Shown here in pieces: positions 1 through 10,835 of a stretch of DNA of 64,000 bases. Under the pieces are notes generated by a model. That model did no database searches, had not been told where the DNA came from, and saw only the letters and a list, made by a program, of their open reading frames with translations. The stretch is from Psychroserpens sp041224425. GTDB taxonomy: Bacteria > Bacteroidota > Bacteroidia > Flavobacteriales > Flavobacteriaceae. Each line of letters starts with the position of its first letter. The first letter of the stretch is position 1. The DNA lies in NCBI RefSeq assembly GCF_041224425.1, contig NZ_JBGFGL010000077.1:124001-188000 (forward strand), given 5' to 3'. Position numbers and translations under genes: made by a program.

Positions 1-3000
1 ATAGACCAACACCTTGAGTATAGCCTATTTCCTCACCGAAATTTCGGATGTTATTTTCTCTGTTGAAGAATTTTGCCGTTAAAGTTCCTTCTTCATTTAG
101 TAAGATATCTATCTGTACATCACCAGCTATAACCGTTTCACTAACACCTCCAATAGGAACTCCTACTTTACCATTTATAAGTACACGATCGCTAATCTTT
201 GTACTCAATGTCAAACCAATTTCATCACTGGTTTCATATTCTGTGGTCTGCTGACCAGCTTGGTAGTTCACACCAATGTTTATTTTTTCAGAACCATCAT
301 TTCCGATAATACTATTGAACAAGGAATTCACACGATCTGATATGGTTCCATAGGCATTTTGGCCTAAATTAAATTCACTTGCGAACGAGCCAAAAGACAA
401 AACATTAAGTGCTTGAAACTCTCTTGATTCCTTAGTTTCCAAGCGATATTCAAGCTCAGAGCGAATGTTTGAGTCTACATTAGGGAACTCAAATGAAAAA
501 TCTGGTTCAGGTTGTTCTAACTGTCCGGCAAGATTAATTTTAACTTCAACATCAATATTTCTGTTTATTGGATTGTCCAATAAAACGGATGGATTGGCCT
601 GTGTTTTATACATTGCTGTCAACCCTATTTGTGCTTTCATTGGGTCACCTTCCCATCGCAAAGAACCGCCTTCTAAAACGGTTAACTTCTTCTGAACCAA
701 TCCACCATAAGCAAAATTGTAGGTTCCTTCAGAAATCTGAAAATCACCAAACATTTGGAACTTACCGTTAGTATTTATATCAAACAAGAGATTCCCGTTA
801 CCTTTTCCTTGAATGGTACTTCCAGAATTTCTATCGATAACAATTTCAATATCAGCGTAAGGATTGACAAAAAGATTAAATTCCAATTCCAATCCCTTAA
901 TCTCAGTTTCCCTAATAACTTCTCCCTTAACTTTCGCTTCTTTTTCTTCAGGACTCAGGAAATGGACATAGGAGTTATCTCCATAGGTTTCAAAATCGTT
1001 TAAAGGAATTTTAAAGACAGTTCCTTCAGCAGTGCTTCCATTAAATAGAATTTTAAGATTATCGGTCGGACCAACAATTTCTGCTTGCCCATTAACGAAA
1101 CTTGTTCCGTAGTATAACTTTTCTTCATCGTATTCGGTATCTAAAACCAAAAGACGATCGGTATCGATTTCTAATCCCAATTTCCAATCTGAAAAATTAC
1201 TATGGCCAATGTATCCATTTAACACGGCTTTGGAAAAATACTCAGAATCTGTAATTTCCACATCTTGGAAAATGAATCGCTGCGACTCTAATTTTACCCT
1301 CGAATCAAAATCAAAACTATAATCAACATTCAAATAAGGAATGGTCAATCCTGCATTGTCGAGTAATAAATCGCCATTGATTTGCGGATTTTTCAAACTA
1401 CCAGTTACTCTGGCATTTCCTGTAACCAAGCCTCTAATATTTGTAATCACACCTTCTCCAAAGGGATCTAAAGGGTCTAATATAAATTCATCAAAATCAA
1501 CATTTAAGTCAATATTTGAATTGCTTTCGCTCACGTCAATATTGCCTTGTGCATTTAAAGATTTGAGATTGTCATTTTTTAAACTTAGATCAACTTTATA
1601 ATTGGTCAAAGATTCGTTACCAGAAATATTAGCGTTTAGTACTCCTAGTTCATAATCATTAGCTTTTAAATCACTAATTATGACACTGGAGTTAGGAAGG
1701 TAAACACCTTCTTGTTGTAAGAGTTTTAAATTACCGTTTACGGTTCCATCTAGCGATAAACTATCGATACGAGGTGTGATCTTTCTTAAGTCTACTTCGG
1801 TGAACTGAAGGTCAATATCTTTGGTTTTAGAATCACTAATGAGGCCAGACAGTTCAATTTTCTCTTCAAAATGTGTCATTATGATATGATCGATATCAAA
1901 ACGTTCAAACGATCTGTCAAAGGTGATTTTATTCGCTTTGTTTTTCTCTTCGTTAATCGTCCATGAATTTTCCTTAAAAACAATTTCTGATTTTCTGAAC
2001 CCGATAACCGATTGTTGACTTTCATTGATGGTGTAGAAGAAGTTTAAATCAAATTCATCTTTATTTCCTTCACCTCCTTTAAATTGGGATTTTACAAATA
2101 GAGTATCGCGTTGCGTAACGTTGATAAGACTGAAATCAGACACATTATAAAAACCCGTTGCCAAAGAATCAATTTCAACATAGGTATTGAATACAGGATT
2201 GCCATTATCGACCAATACGGAAATATTATTGGCAAAATAGTCCTTCAGACGAATTTGCGGAGAACTAAAGGTAACATTGAAATTTTTCTCATTGGTTTCC
2301 AAACGTCCTTTAATAGATGTATTCGGACCTAATTCCAAGTCATGATAAAAAGCTTCGACGACCTTGTTATAAATCTTGAAATTGAACTCTACGTATTGAT
2401 TGGTATCAATTTTATAAGGCGAATAATTGGTATAGATACTTCCAACCGCATTTTCTGTTAGTTTTCCAAGATCCTTAAATCTGAAATCTCCCTTCATGGT
2501 TCCTTGAATGATATCCGGAGAATTAACCGTTACGGTTCGTATGTTGTCGGTAAAGGTTGACGTAATATTAAAGTCCTCAAAATAATACTCATCATGCTCG
2601 TTAATGTAGGTTGTATTCTGGAACTTCAAGGTTCCAGTGGCATCATCAACGCTTGATGCTTTCATAGACATATGAACCTTACCTTTAAATACTGATGTAC
2701 TATCCTTTTCCAAGAAATTAAGAGCTTTTAAGTTGGCGTAATTAACATCAGCATTGAAATCAAACGTTTTTAGGTCTTTAGATAAATCGGCTAAACCGTT
2801 GAATTTTAGTTTGAGATTTTCATCATTAGATTCCAATAAGCCATTGAAAACTTGATTTCCCAGCTTTCCAGAAACAGCAACATCTTGATAGTCATAATTG
2901 TTATAATTAATGTGGAAAACCTCTCCTACGACTTGCGTGCTCAAGTTATCAATTGTGAAGCCCTTTCCATCTACATCTAAATTGAATGAGGTGGTTTTTA

Positions 3001-4294
3001 CAGCAGGATCGTTTAAAAGGACACCTAAATCAAACTCGTCAAACACCACATTACCTTTGTACCTAGCATTATCAATGTCGTCAACATGAGTCATTTTCAT
3101 ATCGGAAACGATAACACCAATATTAGTGTTGATATTAAGATCAGCATCTATAGTTGTGTCTGTGATATAAGAAGTTCCTGTGATTTTGAAATTTCCAAGT
3201 TTTGAAAATACGCTAGGTATGGATTCACCTAATATATTTGGCAGTAAGGCTCTTAAATCGAAATAGTTTGAACTCAGATTATCAAATCGACCATTCATGG
3301 AAAAATCACCTGGTGTTTTACTGAACAAATTCTTGAAATTTAAGTCGCCATAAATTCGGGTTTGTCCACCAGCATCTAATTGAAGGTTATTGGCATTTAG
3401 GTCATTTAACGTTCCTGAGAGATTGACATTGAATTTGGTTTTTTGACCAACGCCGAATTCATTGTAAAAGGTGTTTAAATCATTCAAATAGACTTCAGAA
3501 TCTTCAAAGGTAGCAGTCACTTTTACCTTGTCTTCAAAATCCTTAAAGTCTTCCCTATCATAATCAAACCTAAGATTACCTTTCAATATAGACTCTTCTG
3601 TCTTAATGCTCAAGTTATCAAAAACCATGTGTGACAATGTGTATTCAAAATCGGTAATAAGATTTTGAATATGAGCTCCTCGACTATCCTTAAAGGCTAA
3701 GGTGTTGATTCTAGCTCTTACATCACTACCATCAATAACAAAGTTGGTTGCATTGATATTTAAATCACTAAACTTGAAAAGCTGAGGATTGGTTTTGTTT
3801 TCATCACTTATACTAAAGATACCATTGTAGATAGACACATCACTAGACGATAAAAGGAAACCACTTTTTTCCTTAGTGGGTTGATCTTCATCAAATTTTG
3901 CTACAAAAACATCTAAATTGGTATCAACTTCACCAGGATAGGTTTTAACATAAAAAATTAGGTCATAGATATCAATATCGCCAAAATTTAATTTTCCGGC
4001 AGAGAGATTCCCATAATTAAGTATGGAGGTGTTCAGTTCCATAATGGAAATCAAGGTGTCCTTCTTATGATCTTCAATGTAGATTTCCTTAAGCTCTACA
4101 TCGCCATTGAATTGCAGTCCAATTTTTCCAATATTGATATTGGTTCCGTAGTCTTCATTGATACGGTTGGTGGCATATTTTCCTAAGGCGGTTTGGACAG
4201 GTGGAATAGAAAGTATCAACACCAATATGATGAACAATAGCAAAATAATCGCTATTATTTTAGATACTATTTTTAGGAATTTTTTGATACGCCT
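1..4294 (-). CDS. tamB: Translocation/assembly module TamB-like protein (DUF490), 3' end outside window
   Basis: This is a very long open frame with no stop over about 1430 codons, running off the left edge. The N-terminus is basic and then strongly hydrophobic (KKFLKIVSKIIAIILLL...), a signal anchor, followed by SIPPVQTALGKYATNRIN, which is typical of AsmA/TamB proteins. The rest is repetitive beta-strand-rich sequence. The last visible residues (RNFGEEIGYTQGVGL) match the C-terminal beta-barrel-interacting end of TamB. TamB is an inner-membrane-anchored periplasmic protein involved in outer-membrane protein assembly and lipid traffic. No ATG lies between the upstream in-frame TAA (4295-4297) and the hydrophobic segment. 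The end given is the limit of the open frame. A TTG at 4241-4243 is the first conventional alternative start but would cut into the anchor. Confidence 0.85.
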
Positions 4295-4349
4295 TTAAAG
4301 TTATAACTTTGACCTCAAAATTAACAATTATTGTGCCTAATTTGTATTA

Positions 4350-5372
4350 ATGTCTTCAGAAAATATCTACATACTTGCCATTGAGTCATCTTGTGACGAC
4401 ACAGCTGCTGCTGTCATGCATAACGGTAAAATTTTGAGTAACATTGTAGCAAGTCAGAAAATTCATGAAGCATATGGTGGTGTTGTTCCCGAATTAGCAT
4501 CGAGAGCTCATCAACAAAACATTGTACCAGTAGTATCGCAAGCCTTAACAAAGGCAGGAATTGACAAATCACAACTCAATGCTATTGCTTTTACTCGTGG
4601 ACCTGGATTAATGGGCTCATTGTTGGTTGGTACCTCATTTGCTAAATCCATGGCTTATGGTTTGGATATTCCGCTAATTGACGTCAATCATATGCAAGCT
4701 CATATTCTGGCTCATTTTATTGAAGAGGCAGATTTTGAGAAACCACCTTTTCCTTTTTTGGCGATGACAATTTCTGGCGGACATACGCAGATAGTTAAAG
4801 TAACTTCTTACTTTGATATGGAAGTGATTGGAGAAACCATTGATGATGCCGTTGGTGAAGCGTTTGACAAAAGTGGAAAGATATTAGGTTTGGGTTATCC
4901 TGCTGGACCTGAAATTGACAAAAGAGCACAACTTGGAAATCCCAAAGCCTATAAATTTCCTAAACCTAAAGTTGAAGGGCTGGATTTTAGTTTTTCAGGA
5001 TTGAAAACTGCCATCCTCTATTTTATTCAAAAGGAAGTTAAAGCCCAACCTAATTTTATCGAAGAGCATCTTAATGATATTTGTGCTTCCATTCAATATA
5101 CTATTATTGGAATCTTAATTGACAAGCTCAAATTGGCATCAAAGCAAACAGGTATCAAGCATATTGCTATTGGTGGTGGTGTTTCGGCCAACTCAGGAAT
5201 TCGTGAAGCCTTAAAAAAAGGCGAACAAAAATTTGGATGGACAACCTACATACCAAAGTTTGAATATACCACAGATAATGCAGCTATGATTGCTATTGTT
5301 GGTTATTTGAAATATTTGGAAGGGAACTACGCTGATCAAAGTGTGATGGCCTCGGCACGATTGAAACTATAG
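4350..5372 (+). CDS. tsaD: tRNA N6-adenosine threonylcarbamoyltransferase TsaD
   Basis: A 340-residue protein of normal length for TsaD/Kae1/Gcp. It transfers the threonylcarbamoyl group onto A37 of ANN-decoding tRNAs, working with TsaB and TsaE in the cytoplasm. Visible family marks are the N-terminal ASKHA start (ILAIESSCDDTAAAV), the metal-binding HMQAH motif at about residues 112-116, the SGGHTQ motif, and the C-terminal GGGVSANSGIRE and TTDNAAMIA motifs. It is divergent from tamB and convergent with the pseudouridine synthase gene, whose stop codon is one base away. A TAATTTG box just upstream of the ATG suggests a very short leader. Identification is secure. Confidence 0.97.
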   Translation: MSSENIYILAIESSCDDTAAAVMHNGKILSNIVASQKIHEAYGGVVPELASRAHQQNIVPVVSQALTKAGIDKSQLNAIAFTRGPGLMGSLLVGTSFAKSMAYGLDIPLIDVNHMQAHILAHFIEEADFEKPPFPFLAMTISGGHTQIVKVTSYFDMEVIGETIDDAVGEAFDKSGKILGLGYPAGPEIDKRAQLGNPKAYKFPKPKVEGLDFSFSGLKTAILYFIQKEVKAQPNFIEEHLNDICASIQYTIIGILIDKLKLASKQTGIKHIAIGGGVSANSGIREALKKGEQKFGWTTYIPKFEYTTDNAAMIAIVGYLKYLEGNYADQSVMASARLKL

Positions 5373-5373
5373 T

Positions 5374-6159
5374 TTAGCTTTTAAATTCCACTTTGTTTAA
5401 AATCAATCCAGAAGCAGGTGCAATAAAATCCATGACTTCTGTGCTTTCTGGTTTCAGAGAGTTTTCGATATAATTAAGATCGATCTCTCCTCTACCCAAT
5501 TTAATTAAGGTTCCCATCATTAATCGAATTTGATTTCTACCAAATCCTTTCCCTTTGACTCTTAAAAGATATGTTGTTTCTGGAAAAAAATTAGCGGTAT
5601 AAATCGTGTTTTCAGTTAATTCACAGTTTAGGATTGTCCTGATGTATTTACCTTTATCTGTGGCTCTGTAACAATAAGGCTTGAAGTTATGTGTTCCGTT
5701 AAAAAGTAGTGCGCCTTTTTTCATGAGATCAATATCTAACTCATCTAGAATTGTTGTCAATATTGGTGCGCAAAATGGATGACATTTTTGTCCGAATGTA
5801 AATAAGTAAACATATTCCTTAACCTTAGAATGCTGAATGATATTAAAGCTGTCATCAACCTCTTCAATTGCCAAGGCTCTTATATCTTGAGGGAGATTTT
5901 GATTGAAGTACTCTAAAAAGGTACGTTCATCCTCAATTTTCTCATGAACAAATAACTCAAAAGCAGATTCATTGGCCGATACCATTGCATCTGTCCGACC
6001 AGAACCTAAAGTTTTAAAGGTTTTTCCTTCTAAAACATAATTCAAGGTTCTATCAACCATAAAATGAATGGTTTTCAATTTTGGTTGTTTTTGCCAACCA
6101 TGAAATCGGTATCCTAAATATTGGATTTTTATGAGATAGTAAAATCGCTTATCAAACAT
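5374..6159 (-). CDS. TruA-family tRNA pseudouridine synthase
   Basis: This 261-residue protein starts with the TruA-type strand YLIKIQYLGYRFHGWQKQP and carries the catalytic-Asp motif GSGRTDAMVSA at about residues 52-62. The C-terminal half has the family motif GFGRNQIRLMMGTL. TruA enzymes isomerise uridines 38-40 in tRNA anticodon stems. The usual GxGRTDxGVHA motif is altered here to GSGRTDAMVSA, so this may be a TruA paralogue with different target positions. I therefore give no gene symbol. The stop lies one base from the end of tsaD on the other strand. Confidence 0.85.
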   Translation of the reverse strand: MFDKRFYYLIKIQYLGYRFHGWQKQPKLKTIHFMVDRTLNYVLEGKTFKTLGSGRTDAMVSANESAFELFVHEKIEDERTFLEYFNQNLPQDIRALAIEEVDDSFNIIQHSKVKEYVYLFTFGQKCHPFCAPILTTILDELDIDLMKKGALLFNGTHNFKPYCYRATDKGKYIRTILNCELTENTIYTANFFPETTYLLRVKGKGFGRNQIRLMMGTLIKLGRGEIDLNYIENSLKPESTEVMDFIAPASGLILNKVEFKS

Positions 6160-6212
6160 AATGGCAAGATTACTATTTTTAAATGGATTACAAAATAAAT
6201 CAAGCTTAAAGC

Positions 6213-6245
6213 AAAACAGTCACAACAAAAGTCGTGACTGTTTTT
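6213..6245 (-). terminator. Intrinsic terminator of the M43 protease gene
   Basis: A perfect 11-bp inverted repeat (AAAACAGTCAC at 6213-6223 with GTGACTGTTTT at 6234-6244) lies 20 bp past the protease stop codon and gives a U-run in the leftward transcript. It also separates this gene from the pseudouridine synthase gene downstream. Confidence 0.8.
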
Positions 6246-6264
6246 AAAATATCTAAAAACTATA

Positions 6265-9200
6265 TTATTTTATGATCAGTTTCTTTGTTTTTGTAAAGCG
6301 CTCATTCTTCACTTTTATAATATAAATACCTGAACTTAGTGTAGTAACATCAATAGTATTAAAAGAATTATTAGACTCAAGGTCTTTTGACAATACCAAC
6401 CTTCCTTGAATGTCATAAAGTTCTGTTTTTGTTTGATCAAATAGTTGTCCTTTGATATGAATCAAATCTAACTCTTGATTTACATAAATCAGTAGCTTTT
6501 CCAGAACATTTTGGTTAGTTGATAGGGTTTCAGCAGAATATCTCAAGAAGAATCGCCCGATACCTATCATGCCGCTGGTTAACACAAAGCTATAATTTTC
6601 GTTATTCAATAAGGTTAAGGTGTTTTCTTGGGTATCTTCTAAATAGACATTAACATTACTTGGAAGCGAAGAATTTCCATCAATTTCAATGGTTAAAGGA
6701 ATGCCTGGCTGCGCCTTAACACCCAACGGAACCACTACGTCATTAAAGTCATTATATGGTAAGGATTGAATGGCAATATCCAAACCTTCATTGTCTTCGA
6801 TAAGATTGGTGAAAATTGAGAATTCACCAGCAATACCTTGGTAAGAACCAGCATCAAATCCATCGTCCAAACCTCTAGTAGCTCCATCTAAAAAGTAAAT
6901 ATTCGTATTGGCTTCCGTTTCAGAGCTAGATAACTTGAGTTTGCTTAAGGCAATATTGATACTGCTAGCAGATCGACCTAAAATAAAATCATCATCAGAA
7001 CCTGTTCGTCGCATACTCGTTGTAAAATCGACTAAACCTCCTCCACTTTTTGCTTTAACAAAAAAGGCTTGTCCTGGAGCGATAATTTCAGTAATAGAAT
7101 TATCCAATATACTAGCTTGGTTCCAAACGGTCCAACCATTTAAAGCGTCACCATCATATCCATATATGGCTTGATACGCACTGGCAGAATCGAACTGTGA
7201 TTGGTTGGCGACAAAGAAATCATTAAAGTCCAAATAGCTTGAGTATGGATTCCCAATTAGATTCCAAGCATCACCTGCAGCTGCATCAGAAATAGGAACA
7301 TCTAACACATCGGAACTTAAAACAGTTCCAGTAAACGTTAAGGCGCTATTGTCGGTGGAAGCCGTTCTATAACCTACTCCAGAAGTTATTACTGTTCCTG
7401 AGTTAGCTGAGGTGTCATAATTTTCATAAGCACCTGTTGCAGTATTATAAGGTGCAAAAGCCCTAAGAGTTCCAGATGCTGGCAAATTTGGATTATTTGT
7501 TTCGAAAGCACCAAACGTTTGTCCAGATAAAGGAGCTGAAATTAAATCATTTGTTCCAACAGGGCCAACCTGTGCCGCATGTCTATTATAGTTTACCGTT
7601 CCAATGAGTGTTCCATCTAGAATAAGACTAGAATATTGTTGTGATGTAGAGTTTAATTCTGTAGTTCCAGTTGTAAGCGTCACACCAGAATTGACCGTTA
7701 CGGAAGCACCTCCAGAAACGGTTAACTGATTACATTGCGTATTCGCTGAAAACGTAACATTACCTGAAACCACATCTATATCATCTAACATTGTAGAAAC
7801 ACCTGTAGGATCACTTGGAAGCCAACCATTGTTAAAGGTATAAGTTGTTGCAGAAGCTGGCATCACATAGATGGTATAGTCTTCTGATTGTCCATATACC
7901 AAAGAAGCATAGCAAGCCGAGTTTATAAGTCCGGGACCATATCTATCATCTAAATCTTCAATAATACGTAACCTCACATAATCACCATAAGGAATAACTG
8001 TTGGGTAGCTCAAAACAAAAGGCTCTATAGTATAACCTGCTATATCCTGAACATAGGACTGTTGTTCAGCGTCATCATCAAAATCACCATCATCATTCCA
8101 ATCTATCCAAACACCAACTTGATTAAAGTTAGGACCCACTCCAATATTTAATGTATTTGAGATTGACGCATCTATTTCAAAATAATTAGAACAATTACCT
8201 GTTAGATCAATATTTCCACCATCAACTCCATTGGTTGAAGAGCCAAACGTGACACCGTTAAGTTCCACACTAAAAATTCCTGCGAAATTATTTGAAGCTG
8301 CAGTGTTAGTTGTACAAGCAGCAACAGGAGCAGCAAAGGTCGGGTCTACAGGATCACCTCCTTTAGAATTACTGATAGATGTTCCTTCCATAGCAGCTCT
8401 AACTCTTGTTTTTTGATCATTGGTTAGCAAATCAGTACACCAATAATAACTCATAATATTATTGATGGTATTGTCATCAACCCAAGCACTTCCTGTACAT
8501 GAATTTGTTGATGGACAAGTACTGGTTTCCCTTAAATGTGGAACCGTATCGGCACAACCATCACTATCTACACCAACTGTAACATCTGGTGGACATTGGT
8601 CTGAAACACCATCATTATTAGCATCATCTCCTTGAAACGTATGGTATAAATGAAAGTAATGACCAACTTCATGAACAACTGTACTATTATCTCTTGCAAA
8701 ATTTAAAGGCCATGAAGGATTCGCATTGGTAGGATCATACCCAAAAACACTATGCATCATTACGGAACCTTCATAAGCATTTCCATTAAAAAAGTTAGCA
8801 TATCCTTGAAAGCCAGAGCCTCCATTGTTACCATCAATTTCAGTAACGATCCATACATTGAAATAGTCTGTTTCTGGCCAACGACTTAAATCTTTAAGCG
8901 TGGTTTCGTCTGCACCTGGACCAAAAAACGCCACACCATTGGCAGCATAACCAGTGACGCCTGAGGCATCTATTCTATTGATTCCAGTTGTGGCATTACA
9001 ATTTGGGTCACGCTGAGCAAGGGTAAATTCAATTTCAAAATCTATAGGACTTGAAGGTGTTAAACCTCTATAAAAATCATTAAGATTATCAATACTACTC
9101 TGTATTTGAGCATCAGAGATATTGGTACCAGTTCCAACAGATTCCCCTAAGTGTAAAACATGAACAACAATAGGAATCTGAATCAAATTACTCCCATTTC

Positions 9201-9384
9201 TATTCAAGAAAGATTCAGAGGCTATTCGCTCTTTAATTTTTGCTTCAAAGGCATTTTCTTGTTCGACAAATGCTGGATTCTGTCTCAGTATATTTCTTTG
9301 AGTATCAAATGCACATTCTTGCGCTTGAATGGTTACTGAAAATAGAATAAAAAAGAATAAAAAAAGATATGATTGAGGCTTCAT
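6265..9384 (-). CDS. Secreted M43 (pappalysin-type) zinc metalloprotease with T9SS sorting domain
   Basis: A 1039-residue exported protein. A signal peptide (about residues 1-22, ending near IQAQ) is followed by an M43 catalytic domain with the zinc motif HEVGHYFHLYH (H238, E239, H242, H248) and a downstream Met-turn (NIMSYYWC). A GEVED-type beta domain follows (VWIDWNDDGDFDDDAEQ ... GQSEDYTIYV). A long beta-rich stretch leads to a C-terminal type-A T9SS sorting domain of about 75 residues (ELYDIQGRLVLSK ... LSSGIYIIKVK). It is expected to cross the outer membrane through the type IX system and act extracellularly or on the cell surface on proteins. Monocistronic, with its own terminator. Confidence 0.93.
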   Translation of the reverse strand: MKPQSYLFLFFFILFSVTIQAQECAFDTQRNILRQNPAFVEQENAFEAKIKERIASESFLNRNGSNLIQIPIVVHVLHLGESVGTGTNISDAQIQSSIDNLNDFYRGLTPSSPIDFEIEFTLAQRDPNCNATTGINRIDASGVTGYAANGVAFFGPGADETTLKDLSRWPETDYFNVWIVTEIDGNNGGSGFQGYANFFNGNAYEGSVMMHSVFGYDPTNANPSWPLNFARDNSTVVHEVGHYFHLYHTFQGDDANNDGVSDQCPPDVTVGVDSDGCADTVPHLRETSTCPSTNSCTGSAWVDDNTINNIMSYYWCTDLLTNDQKTRVRAAMEGTSISNSKGGDPVDPTFAAPVAACTTNTAASNNFAGIFSVELNGVTFGSSTNGVDGGNIDLTGNCSNYFEIDASISNTLNIGVGPNFNQVGVWIDWNDDGDFDDDAEQQSYVQDIAGYTIEPFVLSYPTVIPYGDYVRLRIIEDLDDRYGPGLINSACYASLVYGQSEDYTIYVMPASATTYTFNNGWLPSDPTGVSTMLDDIDVVSGNVTFSANTQCNQLTVSGGASVTVNSGVTLTTGTTELNSTSQQYSSLILDGTLIGTVNYNRHAAQVGPVGTNDLISAPLSGQTFGAFETNNPNLPASGTLRAFAPYNTATGAYENYDTSANSGTVITSGVGYRTASTDNSALTFTGTVLSSDVLDVPISDAAAGDAWNLIGNPYSSYLDFNDFFVANQSQFDSASAYQAIYGYDGDALNGWTVWNQASILDNSITEIIAPGQAFFVKAKSGGGLVDFTTSMRRTGSDDDFILGRSASSINIALSKLKLSSSETEANTNIYFLDGATRGLDDGFDAGSYQGIAGEFSIFTNLIEDNEGLDIAIQSLPYNDFNDVVVPLGVKAQPGIPLTIEIDGNSSLPSNVNVYLEDTQENTLTLLNNENYSFVLTSGMIGIGRFFLRYSAETLSTNQNVLEKLLIYVNQELDLIHIKGQLFDQTKTELYDIQGRLVLSKDLESNNSFNTIDVTTLSSGIYIIKVKNERFTKTKKLIIK

Positions 9385-9476
9385 AAATTTGTATTTAGTT
9401 GATTATTAGAGCTAAAATAGATTAATTCGCCATAATAGCAAGCCTAAAATAGAATTTTTTTACTATAAAATGCACA

Positions 9477-10082
9477 TTAATTAGATGATTCGTGTCTTTT
9501 GTGTAATACTTTTACTACATTTTGAATAGAAAAGCCCTTGAATTTGAGTAAAATCAGTAAATGAAATATGAGATCTGCACTTTCATTTAAAAAAAGATCA
9601 TCATTTGAATCTTTGGCTTCAATGATAGTTTCTACAGCCTCTTCTCCAACTTTTTGAGCAATTGCATTAATACCTTTCGAGACTAACGAATTAACATAAG
9701 AATTAGAATTTTGTTCAGAATTCTTTCGTTCATCAATAATTGATTCCAATTTTGTTAGAAATCCATAGGTTTGAATATTATTTTCATTCCAGCAAGTATC
9801 TGAACCATTGTGACAAGTTGGACCCTGAGGTTTGACTTGCAGTAGCAAACTATCATTATCACAATCTAGTTTGATATCTTCTAATGTGAGCGTATTACCA
9901 CTGGTTTCTCCTTTGGTCCATAATCGCTTTTTAGACCTACTGTAAAATGTCACTTGTTGCGTGCTAATGGTTTTGTCTAAGGCTTCTTTGTTCATATATC
10001 CAAGCATCAACACCTTTTTAGTTACTGAATCTTGGACTATTGCAGGCACTAAGCCATTATTTTTTTTGAAATCTACTGTCAT
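9477..10082 (-). CDS. hisIE: Bifunctional phosphoribosyl-AMP cyclohydrolase / phosphoribosyl-ATP pyrophosphatase HisIE
   Basis: This 201-residue protein carries out steps 2 and 3 of histidine synthesis. The N-terminal HisI half has the metal site (LDCDNDSLLLQVKPQGPTCH with a later TCW). The C-terminal HisE half has the MazG-like helices with QKVGEEAVETIIEAKD and ESADLIFHLL. It is the last gene of the operon. Its ATG overlaps the hisF stop codon by 4 bases (ATGA), indicating translational coupling. The length is normal for the fused enzyme. Confidence 0.97.
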   Translation of the reverse strand: MTVDFKKNNGLVPAIVQDSVTKKVLMLGYMNKEALDKTISTQQVTFYSRSKKRLWTKGETSGNTLTLEDIKLDCDNDSLLLQVKPQGPTCHNGSDTCWNENNIQTYGFLTKLESIIDERKNSEQNSNSYVNSLVSKGINAIAQKVGEEAVETIIEAKDSNDDLFLNESADLIFHLLILLKFKGFSIQNVVKVLHKRHESSN

Positions 10083-10834
10083 AATCTTATGTTTATGTGG
10101 TGTTGTCTTAATTGTTTTTTTAATTGAATTATATCAATATCTTCGAAATGGAAAACACTAGCAGCCAGTGCTGCATCAGCATTTCCCTTTTGGAATGCAT
10201 CAACAAAATGCTGAATCGCTCCAGCACCACCTGAAGCAATGATTGGAATATTGACGCGCTGTGATAATTTTGATAAAGCGTCATTAGCAAAACCTGATTT
10301 GGTCCCATCGTTATTCATTGATGTAAATAAGATTTCGCCTGCACCTCTCGCTTCAACATCTTCAGCCCATTCAAAAAGTGTGCGTTGTGTTGGTTTTGTA
10401 CCTCCTGAAAGATGTACGATCCATTCATTATCTATTCGCTTTGCATCGATAGCAACCACTATAGATTGACTTCCGAATTTATCAGACAATTCATTGATGA
10501 GCTGTGGACGTCTTACAGCACTTGAGTTTACTGAAACTTTATCTGCTCCACAAAGCAGCATATCAGAAACATCTTTAACAGACGAAATGCCACCACCAAC
10601 CGTAAATGGAATATTGATTTGTTCAGCAACCTTAAGAACCATATCATGCATGGTTTTACGGTTTTCCAAGGTTGCAGAAATATCTAAAAACACTAATTCA
10701 TCTGCGCCTAGGTCTGCATATCGCTTTGCAAGTTCTACAGGATTACCAGCATCCTTCAGTCCTTTAAAGTTGACACCTTTCACGGTTCTACCATCTTTTA
10801 TATCCAAACAAGGAATGATTCGTTTTGTTAGCAT
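10079..10834 (-). CDS. hisF: Imidazole glycerol phosphate synthase, cyclase subunit HisF
   Basis: A 251-residue TIM barrel that closes the imidazole ring using ammonia supplied by HisH. The catalytic region IIPCLDIKDGRTVKG holds the first Asp. VVAIDAKR holds the second catalytic Asp. Phosphate-binding loops GGGISS, SGGAGA and SVFHFEDI are intact. It sits one base downstream of hisA and overlaps hisIE. Confidence 0.98.
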   Translation of the reverse strand: MLTKRIIPCLDIKDGRTVKGVNFKGLKDAGNPVELAKRYADLGADELVFLDISATLENRKTMHDMVLKVAEQINIPFTVGGGISSVKDVSDMLLCGADKVSVNSSAVRRPQLINELSDKFGSQSIVVAIDAKRIDNEWIVHLSGGTKPTQRTLFEWAEDVEARGAGEILFTSMNNDGTKSGFANDALSKLSQRVNIPIIASGGAGAIQHFVDAFQKGNADAALAASVFHFEDIDIIQLKKQLRQHHINIRL

Positions 10835-10835
10835 A

